A stretch of DNA of 6,777 nucleotides from Streptosporangiaceae bacterium (GTDB lineage Bacteria > Actinomycetota > Actinomycetes > Streptosporangiales > Streptosporangiaceae). The notes beneath the pieces were generated by a model. It did not search any database. It was not told where the DNA came from and saw only the letters and a program-made list of their open reading frames with translations. Positions within the stretch are counted from its first letter, which is position 1, and each line of letters begins with the position of its first letter. Below, piece after piece: positions 1 through 5,746 of this stretch. A program made the translations under genes and the position numbers. The stretch spans positions 1-6,777 of the forward strand of contig JASIJN010000030.1 of the NCBI GenBank assembly GCA_030050125.1. The letters run 5' to 3'.

Positions 1-180
1 CCGATCCCGGTGCCGATGGCGTTCTACTCGTTCGGCGGCTGGAAGTCGTCGCTGTTCGGCGACACGCACGTGCACGGGACCGAGGGTGTGCACTTCTACA
101 CCCGCGGCAAGGCGGTCACGTCGCGCTGGCTCGACCCCAGCCACGGAGGGGTGAGCCTGGGCTTCCCCGTCAATCGCTGA
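1..180 (+). CDS. mmsA: CoA-acylating methylmalonate/malonate-semialdehyde dehydrogenase, C-terminal fragment
   Basis: The reading frame is open from the first base and ends at TGA 178-180, giving the last 59 residues of a protein that starts outside the window. The fragment contains [20 protein letters not shown], then [13 protein letters not shown] and a tail ending LGFPVNR. This is the conserved C-terminus of the aldehyde dehydrogenase superfamily members called MmsA. These cytosolic enzymes oxidise (methyl)malonate semialdehyde with NAD and CoA to propionyl-CoA or acetyl-CoA, in valine, myo-inositol or beta-alanine catabolism. The catalytic Cys and the NAD-binding part lie upstream and cannot be seen. 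The downstream class III aminotransferase on the same strand could supply malonate semialdehyde from beta-alanine, which favours a beta-alanine (reductive pyrimidine) role here. That pathway assignment is inference from gene order. The family call is firm. Confidence 0.93.
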   Translation, partial: PIPVPMAFYSFGGWKSSLFGDTHVHGTEGVHFYTRGKAVTSRWLDPSHGGVSLGFPVNR

Positions 181-218
181 TTCGATCTTTGACGCCCGGT
201 CTCGTGGCGAGCGTGGCA

Positions 219-242
219 GCCGCGCGGTGGCGGCGGCGCGGC
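219..242 (+). terminator. Possible hairpin after mmsA
   Basis: GCCGCGC (219-225) and GCGCGGC (236-242) form a perfect 7-bp GC stem with a 10-nt loop, 38 nt after the mmsA stop. There is no T-run after it, so it would be an actinobacterial-style hairpin terminator at best. The surrounding sequence is very GC-rich, and such stems occur there by chance. Confidence 0.25.
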
Positions 243-260
243 GACGGGCGAATAATCGTC

Positions 261-276
261 TTATCTGCTGAGCAGA
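261..276 (+). promoter_or_regulatory. Small dyad upstream of aminotransferase, possible operator
   Basis: TCTGC-TGA-GCAGA (264-276) is a perfect 5-bp-arm dyad. It sits in the only AT-richer patch (about 249-281) of the 154-nt gap between mmsA and the aminotransferase gene. It overlaps TTATCT (261-266), a weak -10-like hexamer, but I see no good -35 at the right distance. An operator over a start-proximal promoter is possible. The evidence is only the symmetry and the location. Confidence 0.25.
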
Positions 277-323
277 CATTCGCAGGCCGGGCCGTCACCA
301 CAGGCGGCGCCGGCCCGACCAGC

Positions 324-329
324 GGGAGG
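324..329 (+). promoter_or_regulatory. Ribosome binding site of the aminotransferase
   Basis: GGGAGG lies 5 nt before the ATG at 335. This supports that start over the in-frame ATG at 383, which has no comparable site in front of it. Confidence 0.7.
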
Positions 330-334
330 CATTC

Positions 335-1684
335 ATGACCGCACCCACGACCGACCCGGAGCGCGGCGCCGAGGTCGTGGCCATGGACCGGGCGCACGTC
401 TTTCACTCCTGGTCGGCGCAGCGGACGCTGCGGCCCCTGGCGATCGCGCGGGCGGAGGGCTCGTACGTCTGGGATTACGACGGCCAGCGGTACCTGGATT
501 TCTCCTCCCAGATGGTCAACACCAACATCGGGCACCAGCACCCGCGGGTGACCGCCGCGATCGCCGAGCAGGCGGCCCGGCTGGCCACGGTCGCCCCGCA
601 GCACGCGAACGAGGCGCGGTCGCAGGCGGCTCGCCGGATCGCGGAACTGGCCCCGGACGGCATGAACAAGGTGTTCTTCACCAACGGCGGCGCGGACGCG
701 AACGAGAACGCGATCCGGATGGCCCGGCTGCACACCGGCCGGGACAAGGTGCTCAGCTTCTACCGGTCCTACCACGGCAACACCGGGGCGGCGATCGTCT
801 CGACCGGCGACCCGCGGCGCTGGCCGAACGAGTACGCCACCGGCCACGTCCACTTCTTCGGCCCGTTCCTGTACCGGACCGCGTTCTGGGCCGCGACCGA
901 GCAGGAGGAGTGCCGGCGCGCCCTGGAGCACCTGGAGCAGGTGATCATCTTCGAGGGCCCGGCCACGATCGCGGCGATCCTGATCGAGACCATCGTGGGC
1001 ACGGCCGGCGTGCTGGTCCCGCCGCCCGGCTACCTGGCCGGGGTCCGGGCCCTGTGCGACAAGTACGGCATCGCCTACATCGCCGACGAGGTGATGTGCG
1101 GCTTCGGCCGGGCCGGGGCCTGGTTCGCGTTCGAGCAGCACGGGGTGGTCCCGGACCTGATCACGTTCGCGAAGGGCTCGAACTCCGGGTACGTCCCGGT
1201 CGGCGGCGTGATCATCTCCGACGAGATCGCCGCCACCTTCGACGACCGGGTGTTCCCCGGCGGGCTGACCTACTCCGGCCACCCGCTGGCCTGTGCCTCC
1301 ATTGTCGCGTCGATCGACGCGATGAAGGACGAGGGCGTCCTGGAGAACGCGGTCAGGATCGGCGAGGAGGTGCTCGGCCCGGGCCTGCGCGAGCTGGCCG
1401 GGCGGCACCCGGTGATCGGCGAGGTCCGCGGGCTGGCCGTGTTCTGGGCCCTGGACCTGGTCTCGGACCGCGCCACCCGGGCCACGCTGGCCCCGTACGG
1501 CGGGTCTTCCGAGGCGATGAACGAGGTCATGGCCCAGTCCAAGGCGCGCGGCCTGCTGCCGTTCCTGAACTACAACCGGATGCACGTGGTGCCCCCGTGC
1601 ACGGTGTCCGAGGCCGAGGCCAAGGAGGGCCTGGCCATCCTGGACGAGGTGTTCACGGTGGTGGACCGCTACTACCAGGGGTAG
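335..1684 (+). CDS. Class III PLP-dependent aminotransferase, probable beta-alanine/omega-amino acid transaminase
   Basis: This 449-residue protein is the usual length for class III (omega) aminotransferases. The fold-type I landmarks are present. FFTNGGADANENAIRMAR (114-131) holds the phosphate-binding GG/A region. SYHGNT (145-150) carries the Tyr that stacks on the PLP ring. IADEVMCGFGRAG (249-261) has Asp251, which should pair with the pyridine nitrogen. FAKGSNSGYVPVGGV (278-292) has Lys280, the expected Schiff-base lysine. FPGGLTYSGHPLACAS (307-322) supplies the cross-subunit Thr/Ser phosphate contacts. The first 16 residues look disordered, and the conserved protein begins near MDRAHVFHSW. 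Cytosolic. With MmsA just upstream, the simplest role is transfer of the amino group of beta-alanine (or a similar omega-amino acid) to pyruvate or 2-oxoglutarate, giving malonate semialdehyde for MmsA. Taurine:pyruvate and other omega-transaminases look similar, so the family is sure and the substrate is inferred. Confidence 0.9.
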   Translation: MTAPTTDPERGAEVVAMDRAHVFHSWSAQRTLRPLAIARAEGSYVWDYDGQRYLDFSSQMVNTNIGHQHPRVTAAIAEQAARLATVAPQHANEARSQAARRIAELAPDGMNKVFFTNGGADANENAIRMARLHTGRDKVLSFYRSYHGNTGAAIVSTGDPRRWPNEYATGHVHFFGPFLYRTAFWAATEQEECRRALEHLEQVIIFEGPATIAAILIETIVGTAGVLVPPPGYLAGVRALCDKYGIAYIADEVMCGFGRAGAWFAFEQHGVVPDLITFAKGSNSGYVPVGGVIISDEIAATFDDRVFPGGLTYSGHPLACASIVASIDAMKDEGVLENAVRIGEEVLGPGLRELAGRHPVIGEVRGLAVFWALDLVSDRATRATLAPYGGSSEAMNEVMAQSKARGLLPFLNYNRMHVVPPCTVSEAEAKEGLAILDEVFTVVDRYYQG

Positions 1685-1733
1685 CCCGGGCGCGCTGCGA
1701 CAGTCGTCGCGCACGGGGTCCGGACGAGGGCAG

Positions 1734-3404
1734 GTGACGGGCATTACGAGCCGGAGGACGGAGCCGGCCGACGTGGTGATCGTCGGCGGCGGCCCCACCG
1801 GGCTTGTGCTCGCGGCCGAGCTCCGGCTGGGCGGCGCCGACCCGGTGGTGCTGGAGCGGCTGCCGGAGATCAGTGGGATCCCCAAGGGCAACGGCCTGGT
1901 CGGCCAGATCGTGCCGGCGCTGGACTACCGGGGTCTGGCCGAGCGGTTCGGGGCGGAGACCACATACACCGGCCCGGTGCCGCAGTTCCCGTTCGGCCCG
2001 CTGCGGCTCGACTTCCTGAGGCTGGGCCCGGGCCGGAGCCCGCTGCACATCCTGGCGATACCCCAGCGGCGGCTCGAGATGCTGCTCGACGACTGGCTGC
2101 GCGAGCTCGGCGGGAGCGTCCGGCGCGGCCACGAGGTGCTGGCGATGTCCCTGCCCGGAGACGACTCGCCCGCGACGCTGGATGTGCGCGGCCCGGATGG
2201 CGAGTACCGGCTCCGCACGCGGTACGTCGCGGGCTGCGATGGTGCGCACAGCCTGGTCCGCAAGCAGGCCGGCATCGGCTTCCCTGGCGTGACCTCGGCG
2301 GAGACGTCCCGGATCGGCCGGGTGCTGCTACCGACCGTCCGGCTCGTGCCGGCCGGCCGGGCGCCCGACGCGGCCGAGGTGCCCGGCGTCGGCCGGGTGC
2401 CGCTGATGCAGACGACGCACACGCCTCGCGGCGCCTATTCGCTCGCGCCGCTCACCTCGCTCGACAAGAGCGCCCGGCCCGGCATGTTCATCGTGTTCAC
2501 CCTGGAGAACGAGCCGTCGGCGCCGGACGGCTCATCGGCGCCGGGCGGCTCGCTCGCGCGCGGCTCGTCGGGGCCAGAGGACCCGCAGGCGCCCATGACC
2601 CTCGACGAACTGCGCGACAGCGTCCGCCGTGTGCTCGGCGCGGACGTGCCGATGAGCGATCCGCAGTGGCTGACCCGGATCGTGGGGAACAGCCGGCAGG
2701 CCGAGCGCTACCGTGCGGGCCCGGTGCTGCTCGCGGGCGACGCGGCGCACATCCTCGGGGCCGGAGGGTCGCTGAACGTCGGCATGCTCGACGCGATCAA
2801 CCTCGGCTGGAAGCTCGCCGCGCAGGTCGCCGGCTGGGCACCGGACGGCCTGCTGGACTCCTACCACACCGAGCGGTTCCTGGCCGGGCGGCGGGCCCTG
2901 ATGCACACCAGGGCGCAGAAGGCGCTCTCAGCCCGCGGCGAGTACGGCGAAGCGCTGCGCGAGCTGTTCGGCGAGCTGATGCAGCAACCCGATGCGCTGC
3001 GACACGTCGGCTCGATCGTAGAGGGCTCCGACGTCCGGTACCCGATGCCCGCCGGCGCGGCCGGGCGGCACCCGCTCGCCGGCCGGTTCGCGCCGGACCT
3101 GCGCCTGATGCGCCCGGACGGCGGCGCCACGCGGGTCGCTGAACTGGTCCGGCCGGCGCGCGGCGTGCTACTCGATCTCAGCGGCTCCGGCGCAATCGCG
3201 AACGCCGCGCTGGCCGGGGCGGCCTCGCCCTGGCAGGACCGGGTGAACGTCGTCGTCGGCCGCCCCGTTACCGAGCCGGCGCCCGCCGCCGCGATGCTGA
3301 TCCGGCCGGACGGGTACGTCGCCTGGGCGGCCGGCCTGGACGCCGGGGACCTGACCGGCGGGTTGCCCGAGGCGCTGGGCACCTGGTTCGGGACGCCCGA
3401 CTAG
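1734..3404 (+). CDS. FAD-dependent monooxygenase, class A aromatic hydroxylase type
   Basis: This 556-residue flavoprotein is of the para-hydroxybenzoate hydroxylase fold, similar in layout to polyketide and rifampicin hydroxylases. The N-terminal Rossmann motif VVIVGGGPTGL (14-24) is followed by the ribose-binding acid in VVLER (38-42). The DG motif is AGCDGAHSLVRKQAG (166-180). The GD motif is LLAGDAAHILGAGGSLNVG (332-350), with DAINLGWKLA after it. The C-terminal part (about 450-556) resembles the thioredoxin-like domain of this family, with AMLIRPDGYVAW (520-531). Such enzymes use NAD(P)H and O2 to hydroxylate or epoxidise aromatic substrates; the substrate here is unknown. The start is GTG at 1734, which puts the Rossmann motif at the usual position, but GAGGG (1726-1730) is only 3 nt away. 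The gene follows the aminotransferase by 49 nt, so co-transcription is possible although no shared pathway is evident. Oddities are a Ser/Pro/Gly-rich linker at 261-285 and a GD loop about two residues shorter than usual. Confidence 0.88.
   Translation: MTGITSRRTEPADVVIVGGGPTGLVLAAELRLGGADPVVLERLPEISGIPKGNGLVGQIVPALDYRGLAERFGAETTYTGPVPQFPFGPLRLDFLRLGPGRSPLHILAIPQRRLEMLLDDWLRELGGSVRRGHEVLAMSLPGDDSPATLDVRGPDGEYRLRTRYVAGCDGAHSLVRKQAGIGFPGVTSAETSRIGRVLLPTVRLVPAGRAPDAAEVPGVGRVPLMQTTHTPRGAYSLAPLTSLDKSARPGMFIVFTLENEPSAPDGSSAPGGSLARGSSGPEDPQAPMTLDELRDSVRRVLGADVPMSDPQWLTRIVGNSRQAERYRAGPVLLAGDAAHILGAGGSLNVGMLDAINLGWKLAAQVAGWAPDGLLDSYHTERFLAGRRALMHTRAQKALSARGEYGEALRELFGELMQQPDALRHVGSIVEGSDVRYPMPAGAAGRHPLAGRFAPDLRLMRPDGGATRVAELVRPARGVLLDLSGSGAIANAALAGAASPWQDRVNVVVGRPVTEPAPAAAMLIRPDGYVAWAAGLDAGDLTGGLPEALGTWFGTPD
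2517..2552 (+). repeat. Two 18-bp tandem units inside the monooxygenase gene
   Basis: Units 2517-2534 and 2535-2552 match at 16 of 18 positions and encode SAPDGS followed by SAPGGS. A more degenerate third unit (2553-2567, CTCGCGCGCGGCTCG) follows. Both units are in frame, so the repeat lengthens a linker between the strand IVFTLENE and the helix MTLDELRDSVRRVLG without breaking the protein. Confidence 0.7.
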
Positions 3405-3486
3405 AACACGGCTGGCCAAGGCCCCCGGTGCCCGGCCCTCGCCGCAGCGTGGCTTATCGGTCGCAGGCGCGGGTAATAACCCAAGT

Positions 3487-3828
3487 GTGATCACTACCGA
3501 CGCTTTGGGCTGGGACAGCGGAGAGTGTCGGCGGGTGCCGATGCCAGGCTCCCTGGGTGAGCTGCGGGGCCCGCTGGAGGGCATGGCCAGTCTGCCTGCC
3601 CGGCTGTTCTGGTCTGGTCCCGACCCGCGGAGCGTGCGGTGGGATTTGTCCGACCGGCTGCGCCGCCGCGACCTGTACGAGATCGTGCTCGTGAAGGGGA
3701 CGCTGGCCGACATCTGCGCGCTGGTCAACGGGCCTGAGCTGGCGCGGCTGTGGGACGACATGTACCTGCCGCCGTGGGTCCGCGAGGCGTGGGGCCCGCT
3801 GCTCGAGCCCGGCGACGTCGCGGCGTGA
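3487..3828 (+). CDS. Small uncharacterised actinobacterial protein
   Basis: I cannot assign this protein of up to 113 residues to a characterised family. It contains LPARLFWSGPDPRSVRWDL (36-54), DRLRRRDLYEIVLVKGTLAD (56-75) and LARLWDDMYLPPWVREAWGPLL (85-106). It has no signal peptide, membrane segment or cysteine pair; the only Cys are at 14 and 77. The mix of charged and hydrophobic residues suggests a small soluble alpha/beta domain. Coding character is good, with G/C at third positions. The start is uncertain. GTG 3487 has no Shine-Dalgarno, but TAATAA (3474-3479) lies 7 nt before it, which would fit a leaderless transcript, although no -35 is visible. GTG 3535 (97 residues) has GGAGAG (3520-3525) 9 nt upstream and is a credible alternative. 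It lies 82 nt after the monooxygenase on the same strand and converges with the minus-strand secreted protein gene. Confidence 0.6.
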   Translation: MITTDALGWDSGECRRVPMPGSLGELRGPLEGMASLPARLFWSGPDPRSVRWDLSDRLRRRDLYEIVLVKGTLADICALVNGPELARLWDDMYLPPWVREAWGPLLEPGDVAA

Positions 3829-3888
3829 ACCGAGTCCGCGCGCACCGAGACCAGCGGACCGCGCCCGGCTACATGCGGTGGATCGAGG

Positions 3889-4365
3889 CTAAGTGACGTA
3901 CTCAACGAAGTACAGGTAATCAAGCCCGACGTAGCCCTCTATGTTCGAGTTATAGTTTGGAAAGCCAAGTACCCACTGCTGTCCGGCAACGTCCGCGTCC
4001 GTGATGCAATGGTACGGACCTTCGCCGTTAATGTCCCACAAACTATCGAACCATCGGCCTTCACCGATCGAGGCTTCTATTGAGCCATCTGGCAGCGCCC
4101 TGACGTGAATGCCGGTGGTATCGACGGAGTATATGACACCAGGGTAAAAGCAATCGAGACCTACATTGTCTATGGTCACTGTTATCGTCGTCGGCCCGGT
4201 CGGCGTGGGGTCCGCCGATGTGGCCGGAGTTATCGTAGGTGCGGTGGAAGTGGCCTGCCGGGCCACGCTGAGAGCAGCGGTCGAGGCGACGGCCGGCGCC
4301 GCCGTGGCGCTGAGCGCCACAACCGCTCCTCCGGTAAGGATGATTAAGCATCGCCGGAGCATCAT
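3889..4365 (-). CDS. Small secreted protein with possible SH3b-like domain
   Basis: This 158-residue protein has a clear Sec signal peptide: MMLRRCLIIL, then GGAVVALSA, with probable cleavage after Ala27 in APAVAS. A Thr/Pro-rich linker (38-60) follows, then a folded domain (about 61-158). The domain runs TITVTIDNVGLDC, GIHVRALPDGSIEASIG, WFDSLWDINGEG, QQWVLGF, then NIEGYVGLDYLYFVEYV. The order xVRxxP, later Trp, then GYVxxxYL resembles bacterial SH3b domains of actinobacterial cell-wall proteins; this is a motif-level guess. Cys72 and Cys120 could form a disulfide. Cys6 is near the N-terminus and is not a lipobox. I chose ATG 4365 because AGGAAGG lies 6 nt before it; the frame stays open upstream to ATG 4467, but that would bury the signal peptide behind 34 polar residues. 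Part of the gene is compositionally distinct (94 of 180 bases G/C at 3901-4080). It diverges from the Cys-rich precursor gene and shares its upstream repeat. Confidence 0.75.
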   Translation of the reverse strand: MMLRRCLIILTGGAVVALSATAAPAVASTAALSVARQATSTAPTITPATSADPTPTGPTTITVTIDNVGLDCFYPGVIYSVDTTGIHVRALPDGSIEASIGEGRWFDSLWDINGEGPYHCITDADVAGQQWVLGFPNYNSNIEGYVGLDYLYFVEYVT

Positions 4366-4371
4366 CGGCAT

Positions 4372-4378
4372 CCTTCCT
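4372..4378 (-). promoter_or_regulatory. Ribosome binding site deciding the start of the secreted protein
   Basis: On the minus strand AGGAAGG directly abuts ATG 4371, lies 6 nt before ATG 4365 and 9 nt before ATG 4362. The 6-nt spacing favours 4365. All three choices keep the signal peptide intact. Confidence 0.65.
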
Positions 4379-4393
4379 GAGACTGAAAGGGGC

Positions 4394-4419
4394 AGGCCAG
4401 CGCCGCGCAACGCTGGCCT
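4394..4419 (-). promoter_or_regulatory. Leader hairpin upstream of the secreted protein gene
   Basis: AGGCCAGCG and CGCTGGCCT form a perfect 9-bp stem around an 8-nt loop (4403-4410). On the minus strand the stem ends 15 nt before the AGGAAGG ribosome site. If transcription starts inside or beyond the inverted repeat at 4426-4492, this hairpin lies in the mRNA leader and could affect stability or translation. It is not followed by a T-run. Confidence 0.5.
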
Positions 4420-4425
4420 CACGCA

Positions 4426-4492
4426 GATTCTGGTCCGCGCCCCGGCGAGGTGGCATCCCGGGATCACCTAGTTTTGCTGGCTAGGTCTGGCT
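4426..4492 (-). repeat. Left arm of 67-bp inverted duplication
   Basis: Read on the minus strand, this 67-nt segment aligns without gaps to 4579-4645 on the plus strand, with 59 matches by hand count. The outer 46 nt (4426-4471) match at 43 positions, and the terminal stretch GCGCGGACCAGAATC is identical. The outer end lies 60 nt upstream of the start of the secreted protein gene, so this arm is its promoter-proximal upstream sequence. It contains ACCTAG-N9-CTAGGT (4466-4486), itself a perfect dyad. Confidence 0.9.
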
Positions 4493-4578
4493 GTGAGTGG
4501 AGGGCCGTTTCCCGGCGGCGTCGGCGCGCTCGACCGCGCCGGCCAGGTTGTGCGGCAGATGCCGCAAGTCGGCGCCTT
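4493..4578. other. Spacer between inverted arms, with two hairpins
   Basis: The 86-nt core is not repeated. It can form two stems. GTCGGCGCG/CGCGCCGGC (4520-4543) has one G-T pair and a 6-nt loop. TGCGGC/GCCGCA (4551-4566) is perfect with loop AGAT. With the flanking arms paired, the whole 4426-4645 segment could form a branched cruciform or RNA structure. No open reading frame with coding character is seen here. Confidence 0.5.
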
Positions 4579-4645
4579 AGCCGGATCTAGCCACGAAGAC
4601 TAGGTGATCTCGGGATGCCGCCTCGCAGGGGCGCGGACCAGAATC
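4579..4645 (+). repeat. Right arm of 67-bp inverted duplication
   Basis: This is the plus-strand copy of the segment at 4426-4492. Two of the three mismatches in the outer 46 nt (4610 and 4620) would be G-U pairs in RNA, and the third is at 4627. The outer end lies 92 nt before the ATG at 4738. The CTAG-N9-CTAG spacing is kept (4587-4590 and 4600-4603). The segment therefore plays the same positional role for the plus-strand gene as the left arm does for the minus-strand gene. Confidence 0.9.
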
Positions 4646-4723
4646 ACCCGTAGCCATGGTCAGGCGATCTCGGCTCTGCGAGCACCGAGGCCCGCCCGCC
4701 TAGCGGTCGGCATACTAGGAGAG

Positions 4724-4730
4724 AAAAGGA
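4724..4730 (+). promoter_or_regulatory. Ribosome binding site of the Cys-rich precursor gene
   Basis: AAAAGGA lies 7 nt before ATG 4738, and AGGAG (4717-4721) lies further upstream. The purine-rich stretch supports this start, which places the CxxC motif at residues 11-14, where it belongs in a thioredoxin-like first strand-helix unit. Confidence 0.65.
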
Positions 4731-4737
4731 CAATTCA

Positions 4738-5721
4738 ATGAGGTACATCGTTCTTTTCCAGCACAGCTGCCATGCGTGTTCCCAAGTCGCCCGGATGGTG
4801 CGCGGCCTGTCGGTCACCGGCCTGGAGGCCCGGCCCCTCGAGGATCCTGAGGTCACGGAGCTACTCGGCCACGCTGGCCTACAGGCCCCCGACCGCCCGT
4901 CGCTTTTAGTCGCTGACGACAACGGCCTCGAGGTTCTCAGCGGCTGGGCGATGCGCCGGCGCTTGGCGGGTGTCATCGGATGGCGCCGTTCGGCCGCCAT
5001 CGCCGGGCTGCTCGCCGCCGAGTGGCGGGCGCGGCTGGCCAGGTCGGCTGAGTCGTACGGGCCTTCCCGTCGCGGGATCATCGGTGGCGCTCTGGTCGGA
5101 GCGGCTGGCTGGGCGCTGATGTCGGTGTCGGGAACGGCGTTCGCTTCGGCGCTGCCAGGCGAGAGCAAGCCTACGGCCGCCGATCCGGCCGAGGTGAAGG
5201 CGGCACTGGCCACAGTCCCCGCGCAGCGGGCCATACGCACCTGGGGTGCGGTCGAACAGGAGGCCTACCTGGTGCGCAGCGACGGACGGGTGACCCTGAT
5301 GCTGACTCATCCCCGCGACAGGATCCTCACCTTCATCAACATCTCGCCAGGTGCGATGCGGGGCGGCAATCCCGCCGCCGTGAGCCTCGGCTCGTCGGGC
5401 CATGCGATCCGGTATTACTCGGTGGGAGGTACTCCGCTGGCTGACCTGACGGTGTCAGACGGTCGTGTACAGGCAAGCGCCGTTCCGAGGGACGCCGTCG
5501 TCCCGAGCAGCACCGTCGAGGCAGAACCCGCCATCACCGCAAAGCAGCTCGCGTGTTTCATCGCGTGTATTGGACGCAAAGCAGGTGCAGGATGCGTACA
5601 AGATTGCATTACCTGCGTTGCCGGGATTATTTATAAGAACCCGCCCCCGATCCCCTGCGCGGAGTGCACTGCCTGCGCTGGCGCGTACGGAACGGCCTGC
5701 GTGGGGGAGTGCGGCCTGTAA
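4738..5721 (+). CDS. Thioredoxin-like / Tat-signal / Cys-rich composite protein, bacteriocin precursor-like
   Basis: This 327-residue protein has four parts. Residues 1-85 resemble a thioredoxin-like domain: strand YIVLFQ, redox motif CHAC (Cys11, Cys14), Pro in RPSLLVADD as the cis-Pro candidate, and LSGWAMRRRLAGVIGWRRS. Residues 109-139 look like an internal twin-arginine signal: SRRGII, a hydrophobic stretch, then TAFA with probable cleavage after Ala136. Residues 137-268 are an exported domain I do not recognise. Residues 270-327 hold ten cysteines (273, 277, 286, 290, 293, 307, 310, 313, 321, 325) and end CVGECGL. From family knowledge, actinobacterial fulvocin C-related proteins combine a CxxC domain, an internal signal and a Cys-rich tail, and halocin C8 is a ten-Cys peptide cut from a Tat-exported precursor. 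I infer that a Cys-rich peptide or domain is delivered outside the cell. It diverges from the secreted protein gene and precedes the hydrolase-like gene by 59 nt. The architecture is visible; antimicrobial function is not shown. Confidence 0.72.
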   Translation: MRYIVLFQHSCHACSQVARMVRGLSVTGLEARPLEDPEVTELLGHAGLQAPDRPSLLVADDNGLEVLSGWAMRRRLAGVIGWRRSAAIAGLLAAEWRARLARSAESYGPSRRGIIGGALVGAAGWALMSVSGTAFASALPGESKPTAADPAEVKAALATVPAQRAIRTWGAVEQEAYLVRSDGRVTLMLTHPRDRILTFINISPGAMRGGNPAAVSLGSSGHAIRYYSVGGTPLADLTVSDGRVQASAVPRDAVVPSSTVEAEPAITAKQLACFIACIGRKAGAGCVQDCITCVAGIIYKNPPPIPCAECTACAGAYGTACVGECGL

Positions 5722-5746
5722 TCCATGATCCCGGTCGGCTGACCTG

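Larger units (their letters stand above)
4366..4737. promoter_or_regulatory. Divergent intergenic control region
   Basis: This 372-bp gap separates two divergently transcribed genes. It holds the leader hairpin at 4394-4419, the inverted 67-nt arms, the two-hairpin core, and a tail (4646-4737) with an imperfect hairpin at 4669-4689 (CTCG-GCTC-TGC-GAGC-AC-CGAG). CTAG, rare in this DNA, occurs six times here: 4468, 4481, 4587, 4600, 4700 and 4715. I could not identify a convincing -35/-10 pair for either gene. TAGGTG next to the inner CTAG in each arm is a weak -10 candidate. Confidence 0.75.

Noticed and set aside
910..1737. 275-codon plus-strand frame overlapping the aminotransferase
   Set aside because: The product is almost all Arg, Gly, Pro and Asp, and the frame lies inside a strongly conserved enzyme gene. 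It is a shadow frame.
170..1891. Very long open frame on the minus strand (573 codons)
   Set aside because: It is the antisense of the aminotransferase gene. The product is Arg/Gly/Val/His-rich and low in complexity with no domain, as expected from GC-biased codons read backwards.
3834..3859. Terminator between the convergent genes at 3828 and 3889
   Set aside because: GTCCGC/GCGGAC gives only a 6-bp stem with a 14-nt loop and no T-run, too weak to call.
3168..3923. 251-codon minus-strand frame across the monooxygenase end and the small protein gene
   Set aside because: It has no recognisable domain, lies antisense to two better-supported genes, and has Ser/Arg/Pro-rich shadow composition.
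4366..4467. N-terminal extension of the secreted protein to ATG 4467
   Set aside because: It would put 34 mostly polar residues ahead of a clear signal peptide, and it runs through the inverted repeat and leader hairpin. AGGAAGG with good spacing supports 4365.
4426..4645. Inverted repeat as an insertion sequence or MITE
   Set aside because: No matching short direct repeats flank the arms (ACGCA before, ACCCG after) and there is no transposase. The outward orientation towards two genes fits regulation better. It stays an alternative until genome copies are counted.
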